In this document: in pieces, positions 30,812-42,700 of the stretch
Layout: every line of letters begins with the position of its first letter
Numbering within the stretch: the first letter of the stretch is position 1
Assembly: GCA_943736015.1 (NCBI GenBank)
Contig: OX031063.1
Coordinates: 35,122,172-35,186,171 of the forward strand
Reading direction: 5' to 3'
DNA: 64,000 nt
From: Tridacna crocea
Lineage: Eukaryota; Mollusca; Bivalvia; Cardiida; Cardiidae
The notes under the pieces: model-generated
Told to the model about the DNA's origin: nothing
Seen by the model: only the letters and a program-made list of their open reading frames with translations
The model's database searches: none
Made by a program: the position numbers and the translations under genes

Positions 30812-32191
30812 CGGTAAAAAAGCCAGATGTAAAAAAGCCATAGGTAAAAAGGCCATAGGTAAAAAAGCCAGAAGTAAAACGGTAAGAAAACCATAGGTAA
30901 AAAGGCCATAGGTAATAAGGCCATAGGTAAAAAAGCCAGAGCTAATTTAGTAGTATTATATGATGTACAGAAAGCGTTTTATTTCACAAAATCTTTAGCA
31001 GTATTTTGGGAAATGAAGAAGCCAATTTTTCCTTTTCCCACAATGTTTTATATCCTATGTTGATGTATTGTATGCAGATTATTTCAATATGTAAGAGTCT
31101 GATATAAGTTGTTTGATAAGGGGAACTAATCGTAAATAATACTTCTCCAGTCTTCAGCTGCTGATTTTAGAAAACATTAGGAAAATAAAAAACTGCTGAT
31201 AACAGACAATTTCTCCATTTCCCACACTTTCGTATATTGATGTGTTGTATGCAGATTCTTTCATTATTTACAGCTTTCCCATACAGTGCAATTTTATACG
31301 GGTCTCCTTTTACTTTTCTTGCACATAACAAACAATTTCTACTTTTCCAACAAGGTTTTTTCCTATCTTGATGTGTTTTATGCATGCTCTTTCAACATAA
31401 AAGAATCTAAAATCAGTTGTTTGATAAGTGAAACTGGTCATACTTAAGACTTTCACAGTAGCAGCTGATGACTTTAAAAACATTTAAATGAAAGTTCTTC
31501 ACAAACATAATTTTGACTGATATTGGGGAGTCCCTAATGTTTATTATTGGTATCATTATTAAGAAGCAAATAAACTAATTGCAATCATTGCATACCATTT
31601 TTTCATACTTTAAGTTTAATTCTATGGAAAAACCTTCAATACAAAAACAAACTAATTACAAACATGTGCAAACGGTTATTTTACAAGTCAAAGTTTTAAT
31701 CATAATAATGCAACCGGTCAATAACAGTTTAAAATAATACTGTTAAATTATGTATAAGGGCATTTCTTGGACCTATTATTGGTTTCAATTATTTATCAAG
31801 AAGTACTTGTAATAAACGAACAATATAATTTCTGAAATAATAATAAAAAAAAATATATTATTGCCCTACCTTTTTGATAACAAAAAAAATTATCTTCATT
31901 TAGATACCACATAATGCCTTGCATAAAGTATGGTTAATTCTTTTAATTTACCTAATAAATGTTAAAATCAATACACAAATCATTATAAATCATTTTATTA
32001 AATATCTATATATATTAAAAATATCTGGTATTTTCTTAATAAACCATAAATACTAAATTAGATCTGGCTTTTTTACCTATGGCCATATTACCTATGGCTT
32101 TTTTACAGTTTTACTTCTGGCTTTTTTACCTATGGCCTTTTTACCTATGGTCTTTTTACCTATGGCTTTTTTACCTCTGACTTTTTTTACC
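30812..32191. mobile_element. Foldback element with minisatellite arms
   Basis: The left arm, 30812-30957, is a tandem run of AAAAAAGCCATAGGTA-type 15-16-mers ending GCCAGAGCTAATTTAGTAGT. The right arm, 32048-32191, is its reverse complement, starting ATACTAAATTAGATCTGGC and running through TTTTTTACCTATGGC units. The roughly 1.1-kb interior is AT-rich with decayed MITE pieces near 30995-31060 and 31165-31240 and has no coding frame. Large inverted arms made of tandem repeats are typical of foldback-type non-autonomous elements. Confidence 0.7.
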
Positions 32192-32764
32192 TAGATTCTA
32201 GATTTACTCCTGTTTTATTGCCAAACATTTGTGTTGACCTTGATCTTAGTTATAGCAGAAAGGCCGTCTTCCTTATGATAATTAAAACAGGGTATTGTTT
32301 GTTTAAAGGTTAAGATATAGAATTTGTGACAAGACTGTTCACACGTCGATTCTCACTCGAAACTGACATAGTTACTTGCCTAGCCATTTGGGAAGAAATT
32401 ATATATATATGTGATCCATCACGCAAAAAGGGACTTATGGGAAGTGCGAAAAGTGTCAACCCTGCGCGAATTGCACTTTAAGGACATTTTCTGTATGACA
32501 AGTGGTCATTCAATCATTTTTCTAATTATCAACTTATAATAATCTGCACTATCGTTGATCTGGCTTCATCTAATTGATGTACAGAATTCCCAGATGGTCC
32601 TTTTTGTATGATGAGTCACATATGAATAAAGGTAAAATTACATGATTTCCAAATATATAAATCAAAATTATATACTTAATTACAATAAAACCTTTGTCAA
32701 TTCTATAGATCTTGTCATTGATTTTACAATGTTTTGAATGGTTAGTGAGGATCGTATCAAACAG

Positions 32765-32812
32765 TGCTTCTTTCTTCTTCTTCTTCTTCTTCTTTTTCTT
32801 CTTCTCATTACT
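32765..32812. repeat. CTT/CTTCTT microsatellite
   Basis: About 48 bp of imperfect (CTT)n, reading as poly-Lys on the minus strand. That explains a spurious lysine-rich frame there. Confidence 0.85.
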
Positions 32813-33387
32813 ATTATTATAATTACTGATTTTTATTAAGAATAAAACTATTGCTACTGTCACCAAACACCTCATACTTCAAATGGCCTGTCACTTTATG
32901 ACAAAAACCCATTTCGTATCCGACATGCAATTCACACAGATTATAAAGACCTGCCAATCATGCTCCTTTCAAAGTAAACTATGGAGATAATATTTTGGGT
33001 ATATCATTAGAACTGACAAAACGACATCCTGTATTTTCCGACACTGACTGACGTACATATTCTAGTATATAACTGGTTTTCCATAGTTTCAGAAAATTAG
33101 CTTCTCTTCTGCATAATTCGAAGGAGAAATTTCTCGAACAACAGAACACTAGATATTGGCCAATAATAAGTGGAATTGAACCATAAATAAATAATGATCA
33201 CAAAAATGCTTGTTAGAATAGCTAATTGGATTTTAGTTGTCGCCTGCAACAATCAGTATCCAAGCTCTAGAGGAAGCAATATGAGTTGTTCCTTTGCTAG
33301 AGACGCAGGTCTTCGAATATTGGCGTACTACTGCATATCTGCTCAATTAAAATTCAGGAGCAAAACCGATCTATCCATCGAATAAAA

Positions 33388-33717
33388 ATGTACCTATTTA
33401 AGTGTTTTTGTATCGTCTCCATAGTGTTGTATGGATTCATACCGCCAATATATATGGGCGACAGCAGTTGTGGAATTGACGTAGACAAAATAGTTTCAAA
33501 AGGAGTCGCCCTTCAGCACCATCAGTTTTGGAGCGCGAAAACTGCTGACGTCGTAGAATGCGCGAGGATTTGTGTAAAACGTAAACTCTGTAAATCGTTC
33601 AATTTTGATACAAACACACGACAGTGCGAGCTGAACAATGAATTCTTTGACGAAGGAAAAGAGGTTAGATCGAGCGAAAATCTTGTCTACTCAAATATCG
33701 ACCGATGGCCAGCCCAG
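33388..33717 (+). CDS. Gene 2 exon 1: signal peptide and PAN/apple-like domain
   Basis: Starts at ATG 33388. Residues 1-23 are a hydrophobic signal peptide (MYLFKCFCIVSIVLYGFIPP). It is followed by a cysteine pattern of the PAN/apple type: CGIDV, VVECARICVKRKLCKSFNFD and RQCELNN. ECA-C...C-SFNFD-----CELN is the hallmark of PAN domains, which bind proteins or carbohydrates. The donor CAG|gtaaga leaves phase 0. An upstream frame ending at 33385 has no recognisable features and is discounted. Confidence 0.82.
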
Positions 33718-36700
33718 GTAAGAATGTAAAAGATCTTATTGAACAGAGAAATTAATGAAGTCCTACTTCTATATTCTCTTCCATACATTTCGCGGTAGGC
33801 GTAACTCACCAATGAACGAATTTCAGACAAGTTAATATAGAACGCTTCTGTAGATTACTCATTGAATTTACACTAAATGATGCAAGTTGTTCTTGAAAAG
33901 GTAAAAATAGTTGGAGAACGGAGAATAAACTGGTCACAGGCATTTTCTCTTCTTTAAATAGTATACTCAAAAGCCATGTTCTTGGAGCTTTGAAAACCCT
34001 AGACAGATATTATATATGCTGAAGGTTTAAGCTAATATGAAACTAAGGGCTTTTTTCTGACGGTATGAAATCAAGATCAGTCTGTACAGTCTGATCTTGG
34101 AACTAAATAGTCCGTTTATATTGTCACGCAAGTTAGATTAATGAAATTCAATTACTTACATAGTACCTGCGCTAAATCACATCTGAGCAAAAGGATGATT
34201 ATCAAAGGAATAGTCCTGTTCATCGTCTTTTGTGTAATTTGATATATCTATGTGTTACGTAGTTTAACTCGTTATTATACTGTCTACGTGTCCTTTTAGA
34301 CACTATATTCTTAGCAACAACTGGGTTAATATCTGATTCCAAAAAATAGTTCTCTCTAGAAATCTAAAGAGAAAACCAATGATGGTGCTCGATGGTATAG
34401 GTAATTTTCATTATTTCTCTTTATATCCAATCATTAAAAAAACTCAATTTCATATCAAGCACCTATTATGCATCTTATACAATTTTAGGAATGCTACGTG
34501 GAAAAGGAATTTATTGCATATGCACAGAGAGACTTGATATTTTAGCATTCGATGCAATGTTTAAATACATGTATCTGAACAAGAGAGCCTGAAAATGGTG
34601 GGAAGATTGAAAGTTATTCCGTGTATATGATTTACCTGATTATGATAACTACAAACATGACATTTATTGTTTGAGACTCTAGTGAGCCTGTCTAGTCCGC
34701 GTAGGCTGACCTGTGTTGAGACATTTTGCTTTTTCCAATTTTCTGCATGTCCAAGAAACATTTGAACTCGACGTTCTGTTGGTTTTTTGGACATAAGGGA
34801 TGTTATGGACCCATAATGAGATTACGAATTGCTTGGAGTGCAACACGCGAAAAGGGTCATTCGGACATTTGCGTAAAGTGTCGTCTCGGATCAGCGTGTG
34901 CAGTCCTTACAGGCTAATCCGAAACGACACTTTTCGATTTTATGTGATTTTCTGTTTTACGGAAGTCTACTGTAGCACAAAATCTAAGGTAGTCGTAAAG
35001 TGCCGTCTCGGATTAGCCTGCGCGGACTGCGCAGGCTAATCCGGGACGACACTTTACGCAAATGTCCGAATGCACCTTTTCGCGTGTTGCACTCCATATA
35101 TCAAGAAGATTCTTAATGAAAGAAAGGTGCAAGAGCGCCTCTCAATTATATACTCATTTTATAGATTGAACCCAACTGCTTTGCCAGACCATGTAACATC
35201 GATGAAATCTGTATACCTGGACATTTATCGGGGAATGCTGACTGTTCATATAGCTGCTTGAAAATGGGTAAGAGGTTTTTTAAAGCAAAAAGTACAACAG
35301 GTCTCCAATGTAAATTATTAGTTGTAAGGTCAGGTGGTATTGGACTTGGACACTTTTTCATTGCTTTGGTGAATCATGTCGCCTCGAGCCGAAGGCATGG
35401 TGGCGGCATGAGGTATGATTCACTACAGCCGTGAACAAGTTTCCATTTCACCTTCCACTTGACCGTATAACGAATTTATTATATTTCAAAGTATTACGAT
35501 TCCAATTTGTATTCTTCGTTTAATGTCCTCCCAACTTGAGTACGCTGGCAACAGAGAATTTCCCTTCTGAGTGTCCCAGTTAAATGAAATTTCGTCACTG
35601 AAACTGACGTTACTGAAACCTAAGTAAAACGTTCAGTTTGAAGGATGAACTTTATGTCACTGTCATAGATATTCGTCACATTTTTATTTCAGCACTGGTT
35701 TAAACAACTTCAGGGTAAGTCACTATGTGTTTTGATGATTTGTTGTCAAAAAGTGAACGGCAACTAGGATATCCTTTTAAAGTTACTATGATTGAGTTTC
35801 GACACTTCATAATTTGCTTACCTGACAAAGGGATTGTTCGTTTTAACCCCGTAAATTTCTTTTATTTATTTTCAAAATTTAATCCATTCTTTCCGATAAC
35901 CGTGAAGGGAAATTAGAATGATAAGGTGCAGGTTACTCGTTATGATTATGTTGCTGGCTCGTATCGGTCAGCGCCGCCATTCTGGATGTTGAGTCGAAAG
36001 TTAAGTCATGCATACGGGGCCTTCAAAAGGAAACCCACTTATACACGGATTTTGCCATTTTACATGAATGTATGTACAGGGCATATTATCCAATCAAATC
36101 GCGAGTGACTTCTGTGCAGCATAAGAAAAAGATATATGTATTACTGACAGAGGCTATTTTGAGGATTGCTTTCATTGCACAAACAATATCAGTTGAGTTA
36201 GCCATTCGGAGGGTCTTTTAATAACCACATCAGGTCTCAGTAGATTGATCACTGCTGTTGACGCAGCTAATCATTATTATGTACATACAAATGGGACTAA
36301 CTCATGTCTCCGCTGGTGAAAGACGATGCGTGCAGATTACGCAATGTACATTCTGGTCAGTGTTTGGATAGATGAGTAAGTCGATGCACATTACGTAAAT
36401 GAATATATGTTCTTTAACAATCATTAAAGTCTGCAAATGAGTTCACACACACCCACACATAGAAAAAAACACACTGAATTACTGTGTTATCTGCACAAAA
36501 GCCACAAAAAACGCGAATGGCCTCCCATTATGAAAAGAAAAGTGCAGAACTCTGTCTTTTTCAGTTGCCTTACAGGTAGCTTGATGTTCAGAGGGAACCC
36601 CTTACCCCTGAATTGAAAAAAAAAAATCGAAAAAGCTTTAGCTAATGTACTGAAAATCTGCATAGTTGATAATATTACCTTTACCAACTGTGGGTGAGAT

Positions 36701-39700
36701 TTTCAAAGTCTGTGATACCTTTAACCCTTAGTTTGATATTTTGGCATTCGATGCAATGTTTAAATACATGTATCTGAACAAGAGAGCCTGAAAATGGTGG
36801 GAAGATTGAAAGTTATTCCGTGTATATGATTTACCTGATTATGATAACTACACTCATGACATTTATTGTTTGAGTAGCAGTTCACGATTAGACTACACAG
36901 AAAGTGCAGTATGATCTTGGATCTATACTCTTCGGAACTGTGAAATGATTCTGGCTTTGATATAGCAAAATTCTGGTTCTGAGTATCTGGTTAAATCTTT
37001 TATGATTTCATTTAGGAAAGTGAACGATTAAAGAAATGAAATATGATGAATGCCAAATGAATTGGGCATGCTCCAGGAAATGGGAATTTTATGCATGACT
37101 CTGACGTGTTATATGAGCAACTCATCACTTAACTATGGATCCACAAGATTCATTTTGTCAGAAACCACCTAAATCATGTGATAAAATGGTCCTTGGACAC
37201 AAAGAAAAATAACAAATAACAAAAAGGTCAGACCCATATCCTCTGCGGACTTGGTAGGATTACATTTGTCGATACTTTTTGCAGATGTACCTTTCCCAAA
37301 CAATCCCTGGTTTTTACGACCCTGAGATAGAAGCCTTTTGAAAACCCTGTGGGAAAAGGAGAAAATGCTGGTAACCACAATGTTTTCTACCCTTCCCAAA
37401 GCAAATTCAAATATTTGAGTTATGTTAATTATTTTTGTCATCTGCAAGTGCCTTCAATTTGGACCAGTCTGAAATTTCGTCGTTTGGTAAAGAGTTAAAC
37501 CCCTTTTCACGGAGCATAACGCATATTTTGTAGGTAAAGGGTTTTAGTTCTAGTCATAGTTTGGTAATAGATAGCGGACAGTAATGATCATAGATAAAGA
37601 TTCTATGCAGTCTGATCTCAATAACACCATCCTTTAAAAGCTTTAAAAGTCGCCATCAGCAGAGAAAGAACTAGGATATTGATTTCTTGCAACTAAATGG
37701 CCACCCAGAGACGAAACGAGATAGGATATTTTACAAAAAAAATGGGGGACATTCCTCATGTTTTTCGGCATGTGCTTCCGTGTATATTGTAGATTAAGTG
37801 CTATCGTTGCAGACGTATAAAGGGTGAGGTTTTTTTTAATTTTATAAACATATTTATTCATCAAAACTCAAAAGCTTGCTACACGAAATATTTGCTAATT
37901 TTAAACCACAGATGAAAATGTTTTAACCTGTATATTGTGTTCAGTCTTTTCGATACCAACACCTACTGGATTAGCAGAAGGACCAACAAGCGAAGTTTCT
38001 ACCATAGCTCTAGCCACAATATCAGATCCGGCATCATCAGTATCAACATCGATCCCTTTATCGTCAGCCAAATATGGACCTTCCACAAAAGTGGATACAG
38101 TGATACCTGTCAGTACTGAAGTGTCAACAGCTGTCCCAGTTACATCCACCACACCAATTTACACTACAGATTTACAGAGTGAAGGAGCTACAACTTTCCC
38201 AGAACCACTTGGTAATGTAATTAATCCTTTGTGCTGTGAAACGAGTCTCGGTGAGCTTTAAATAGCAGACAGTGTAGATAGAAATCAGACCGTACAGACA
38301 TGTCGGTCGATTTTGGATGTATTGTCTTCTGTACTTTCAAGTACAAATCCCTGCATTTGTGCCACATGTAATGTATCGTTTGGAAATGTTTTTATCGTGA
38401 ACAAGTCTATCTTTTGGCAAAGAGTTAGGCGATGTAGCTCGTATCCCTGGTTCAACCTTGCCGTATTAACTCTTTACCAAAAAACATGATTTTAGACTAG
38501 TTCAAATTGGAAGCATTTGCAGACAACGCAATAAATGTGATTAAAAAAATTAAAATTTGTTTCGGGAAGAGAAGAAAAAATTGTGGGAAAAGGAGAAAAT
38601 GTTTGTTACTGGACTGTTATCAGAAGGCTTCTTTCTTGGGGACGTGAAAACCTGGGATTATTTGGTAAAGGGTTACAGGTTTGATATCATAAGATAAAGC
38701 TTGGCGAAAACTGACGCTCGTAAGGTCTAGCAACATACTTTTTTGATCAGAACAGTAGGCCTTTATGTTAACGGTCTTGTTATTCCTCCGGGCATATATG
38801 GTAAAGTCAAGATCTCCCAGTAGTATTTTATTCTACTTTAGATAATAAGAAAATAAGTTCACATCATTTATAGTAGAATGGATATTGACATTACATGCTG
38901 GAGTTAACGTATATAGTGCCTCTTCCCGCTACTTCGAAGAATAGAGACAATAAGAAAACTTAATTTGAAATATGTTTCGGCTATCGACGAGGCTTTTCCT
39001 CTTAATTTCTGTCTAATCTTTCGAGACAAATCTAGGACCCACTCGTAGTCAGAAAGCCACATCTGCAAAAGACACCAGCGACATCTTCGGTTTCACAAAA
39101 TAGAGACTAATTGAATGTCTCTTCGGGAGAACAAGACTTTATGGAAATCATAATCTCCCTTCCGTTTTCCAATCTTTATATTACGAACCAACGGTCATTC
39201 AACATTCTGGACTGACCAGAACAAAAACATGGGTAGATAATTATCCTAAATGGAGAGTAAAGAGTTTGCCGTGTTAAAAAGTATGATGTTTTCTGTTAAG
39301 AGCAGGGTCGATCTCATCGAATTGAAGATAAACAAGCAATTTCGTTGAAATGATATCCCCCGCCGAAAAAGACCTTTTTTTGATACAAACGTATAAGAGG
39401 TATTGTGTTTTGCATGTACATGTGGCCTACGGCGGGGGATAATAATTCTATAGAGTAGGTAAATAAATCTAGCATAAGATTTCAAATAGTGCATAAGTTG
39501 AGAGTAATAACCAGGTGGAACAAAAAAAAAATAGATCTTACTAAAAACAAGACAGCCACATTAGAAAATAAATGCAATCAAGTGAAGAGAAATTATTGAG
39601 CACAATCCCGACAGAAAATATCAGACGAGAAAATATCAAATGTTACATGGTCAAAAGGAAACAAAAAGAACACATATCTTTCACGAGGGCTCGCCAACTT

Positions 39701-42700
39701 ATGATTTCAGCACAGGGTTGAATGAAAATCTTTGAAGTAAACTAACTAGTAGTCGTTATAGATAATCCAAACGCTCACGTGACGATAACGGATGATCTGA
39801 ATGCCCGTTGTGGAGAACTACAAGATTATTTTATACTTAGTACCGTAATTAAGATTTCTTACTTTGACGATGACACTAATTCAGAACATGATCATTTCAA
39901 TCTCCCAGGAAAACCAAAAGATAAAGAAGCAAACTGTTATAGATACATTTTATTGGGAATTTCAATCACACTTTATCGAAAGTGGCCTAAAGCATCTGTA
40001 AAAAGTATCGATCCAGGTCAGCCTATGAAGTCTGCATGGGCTGACATATGGCGGGTGTAATGCAGGGAAATGACACTGGCCCATGGGTCATCTCTCTACG
40101 TAGAAGAATGACCCGGGTCAGTATTCTACGTAGAGAAATAACCCTCTGGGGTAATTTCTCTACGTGGAAGAGTAACCCCGGTCATTATTCTACGTAGAGC
40201 AATAACCCTGTGGGTTCATTTTTCTATGTAGAATAATGAACCATGGTCATTTTGTAGGGGAGGATCATTTCTCTGCATTACACGGGACCTTTTGCTGTTG
40301 GTGAACTTTCTACATATCTAGGGACTATCCTATCACAGAATAAAACAATTTATAGAAAAATGGCTTAAATAGTCAACAGTTTTTCATATCTTACTTGGCG
40401 TATTGGATCATGGATATTCACTAAACACTCTTTTACCAGAACATGGCTCATTTTCAACTGTGTCATTTTCCTTTTTTACCTATATTATTTCAGACTGTGG
40501 TGACCCACCGAAAGTGTTAAACGGCACATTTTTACTAAAGTCAGGTGGCGCAGGAAACTTTCAGCTCGTTTGTGACGAAGGATTTTACCTGCAAGGTACA
40601 GATGTTTATATTAGCTGCTTACCAAATGGACAATGGACCTCGACAGCCGCTGTATGCAGAACCAAAGGTAAACAGATGTAAATAGCGCTATGGAAAACAA
40701 GTTTTCCAAATGCATAAAACCAAATAAGTCGTGGCATAGTCAATTAACTCTGAAGCATGACTGAATCATTACGTAGAACGCTACTTGTAAACTTAGAAAA
40801 CTGTGCAGTCTGACATGGGTCAATACTTTTGCAAATGTATTAACTCATTACCAAAGGACAAAATTTTGGACTGGCCCAAAATGAAAGCATTTGCAGACGA
40901 CAAAATAAATGTGAGTCAAAAATTGGAATTTGATTTGGAAACGGTAGAAAACATTGTGGGAAAAGGAGAAAATACTGGTAAGCAATATTTTCTCCTTTTC
41001 CCACAATATTTTCAAACGCTTTCTTTCTCAGGGTATTGAGAGTAGGGATTGTGTGGTAATGGGTTAAACTATCTTTTTAGGAACCTGACAGATACTGAAT
41101 CTTCATGTCAATGTCATCCTTTTTGGCCTTTCTTAATGTCCATCCGGCAAATCTCGGGTGGTCAGTTGATCCAATCCCTCAGCTGTATTACGATGGGTGA
41201 TATCGTCGGATTACCTCTAAAGCCTCATAACTACAGCTTGTTTCAAGCTGTGATTACGAAGTTTTTCAGGCAAACCGACGATATCCTCCTACGTAAATAA
41301 GCCGCTATACCGTTCTTATAATTGTAAGACAAAGAAAATACGTGTCTTAAGTTTTCTCTCAAAATGTTTCCGAGTCTATTTCCGCTGACATTCATTTCCG
41401 TTGGCATTTATAAGTCTAAAACCACTATATTCTCATTACAAAGGGAGATAATAATTACCTCCCTTTTCTGGAAACTAACAAAACCGTCAACAAATAATTT
41501 CAAGATAGACATCAAAGGAACTTCTGGTCGGTTAAAAATGTGCAAAAGTATTTTATCTGTATAAATTCGTATTCATCAACTATGTTTTCTACCCTATCAT
41601 AGACAGAAACCATCTTTTCAGCAAGAGTTGAATTGTCGTCTGCAAATGCTTTCAATTCGGTCTAGTCCAAAAGTTTGTCGTTTGGGAAAGGGTTAAAACC
41701 CCAAACTCTGCCACAGTTTTTTCTGAGAACTGGTAATCGTAATTGCGACAGGTTTCATTCTTTTTTCAACGCTGATCATTGCGTCTTCAAGTGGGAAAGT
41801 AGCTCTTAGCTTTGAAAGAATACTGTGCGATGTAGTGGGAAAAAAAACTCGAGACAAGCATGTATCGGTGCATGGCCGCCAATAAGTAATTGAAATAACA
41901 TTGTGAACGAATTTAAACACAACATAAAATAAGCTGAATTCCCTTTTGTTTGGTTGTCTGTTCAATTCTCAATGAGTCTTTAAAATTTTAGACTTCTCCA
42001 TGATGCAAATCTTTGCAAATGTCTATCTTCTTTCGGCGCCAAATATAATTATGGCCTGTAACACACGCAAAGGCCCATATGGACATTTGCAGAAAGTGTC
42101 GTCTCGGATCAACAGGCACAGGCTAATCCAAAATGACACTTTCCGTTTTGGTGCAATTTTCTGTTTTACGCAAGGGTGTTGTAGCATAAAATCTGTGGTC
42201 ATAGAGTGTCATCTCGGATTAGCCCGTGCGTACTGCGCAGGCTGATCCGAGAGAACACTTTACGGAAATGTCCGAATACCCCTTTTCGCGTGTTGCAAGC
42301 CATTATTGAGCAAAGCTCGGTAAAAGGAAAAAGTTTAATGCATCTGCGAACAGTATCGAACGCTCAGTGTAACCTGGGTCGATACCTTTTGCTTTTGGTC
42401 AATTTTTTGAAAGTCGAAGGACAAGTATACCTTAACGATTTCGACCGTCGGTTGTAGGGCAAAATTTATTTTTGTGGATACATAATTATGTGATGACTTG
42501 ATCTATATAATAGATCACAGAGATACATTAAACCCCCTTTTTTGCCAAAGCATGGCTCCTAAAACATCAGCATGTTTCAATTGCTGCATAAATTAACCCT
42601 TTCCCAAACGACAAACTTTTGGACTGGACCAAATTGAAAACATTTGCAGGCGACAATTCAAGTCTTGCTGAAAAGATGGTTTCTGTCTATGACAGGGTAG

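Larger units (their letters stand above)
28312..33387. other. Intergenic region between genes 1 and 2, transposon-filled
   Basis: Holds a family D MITE, several TTAA MITEs, a 1.4-kb foldback element with minisatellite arms, a small hairpin near 30326-30370 (TATGGCCTTTCTTCA pairing with TGAAGAAGGCCATA) and a CTT microsatellite. No protein-coding exon is supported. The gene 2 promoter should lie near its 3' end but shows no clear motif. Confidence 0.6.
35715..37944. other. Gene 2 intron with duplicates and MITE
   Basis: Contains copy 2 of the 142-bp duplicate, a family C hairpin relic near 36890-36925, a dispersed-repeat fragment near 37110-37280 and a TTAA MITE. From 35.9 to 36.7 kb I see nothing recognisable. 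Confidence 0.55.

Noticed and set aside
30812-30957. Telomere-like or centromeric array
   Set aside because: The 15-16-bp unit is short and limited to two inverted arms, so a foldback element explains it better.
33194-33385. 63-residue frame ending just before the gene 2 start codon
   Set aside because: No signal peptide or domain, and it is out of frame with the PAN exon. It is most likely 5' untranslated or promoter DNA.
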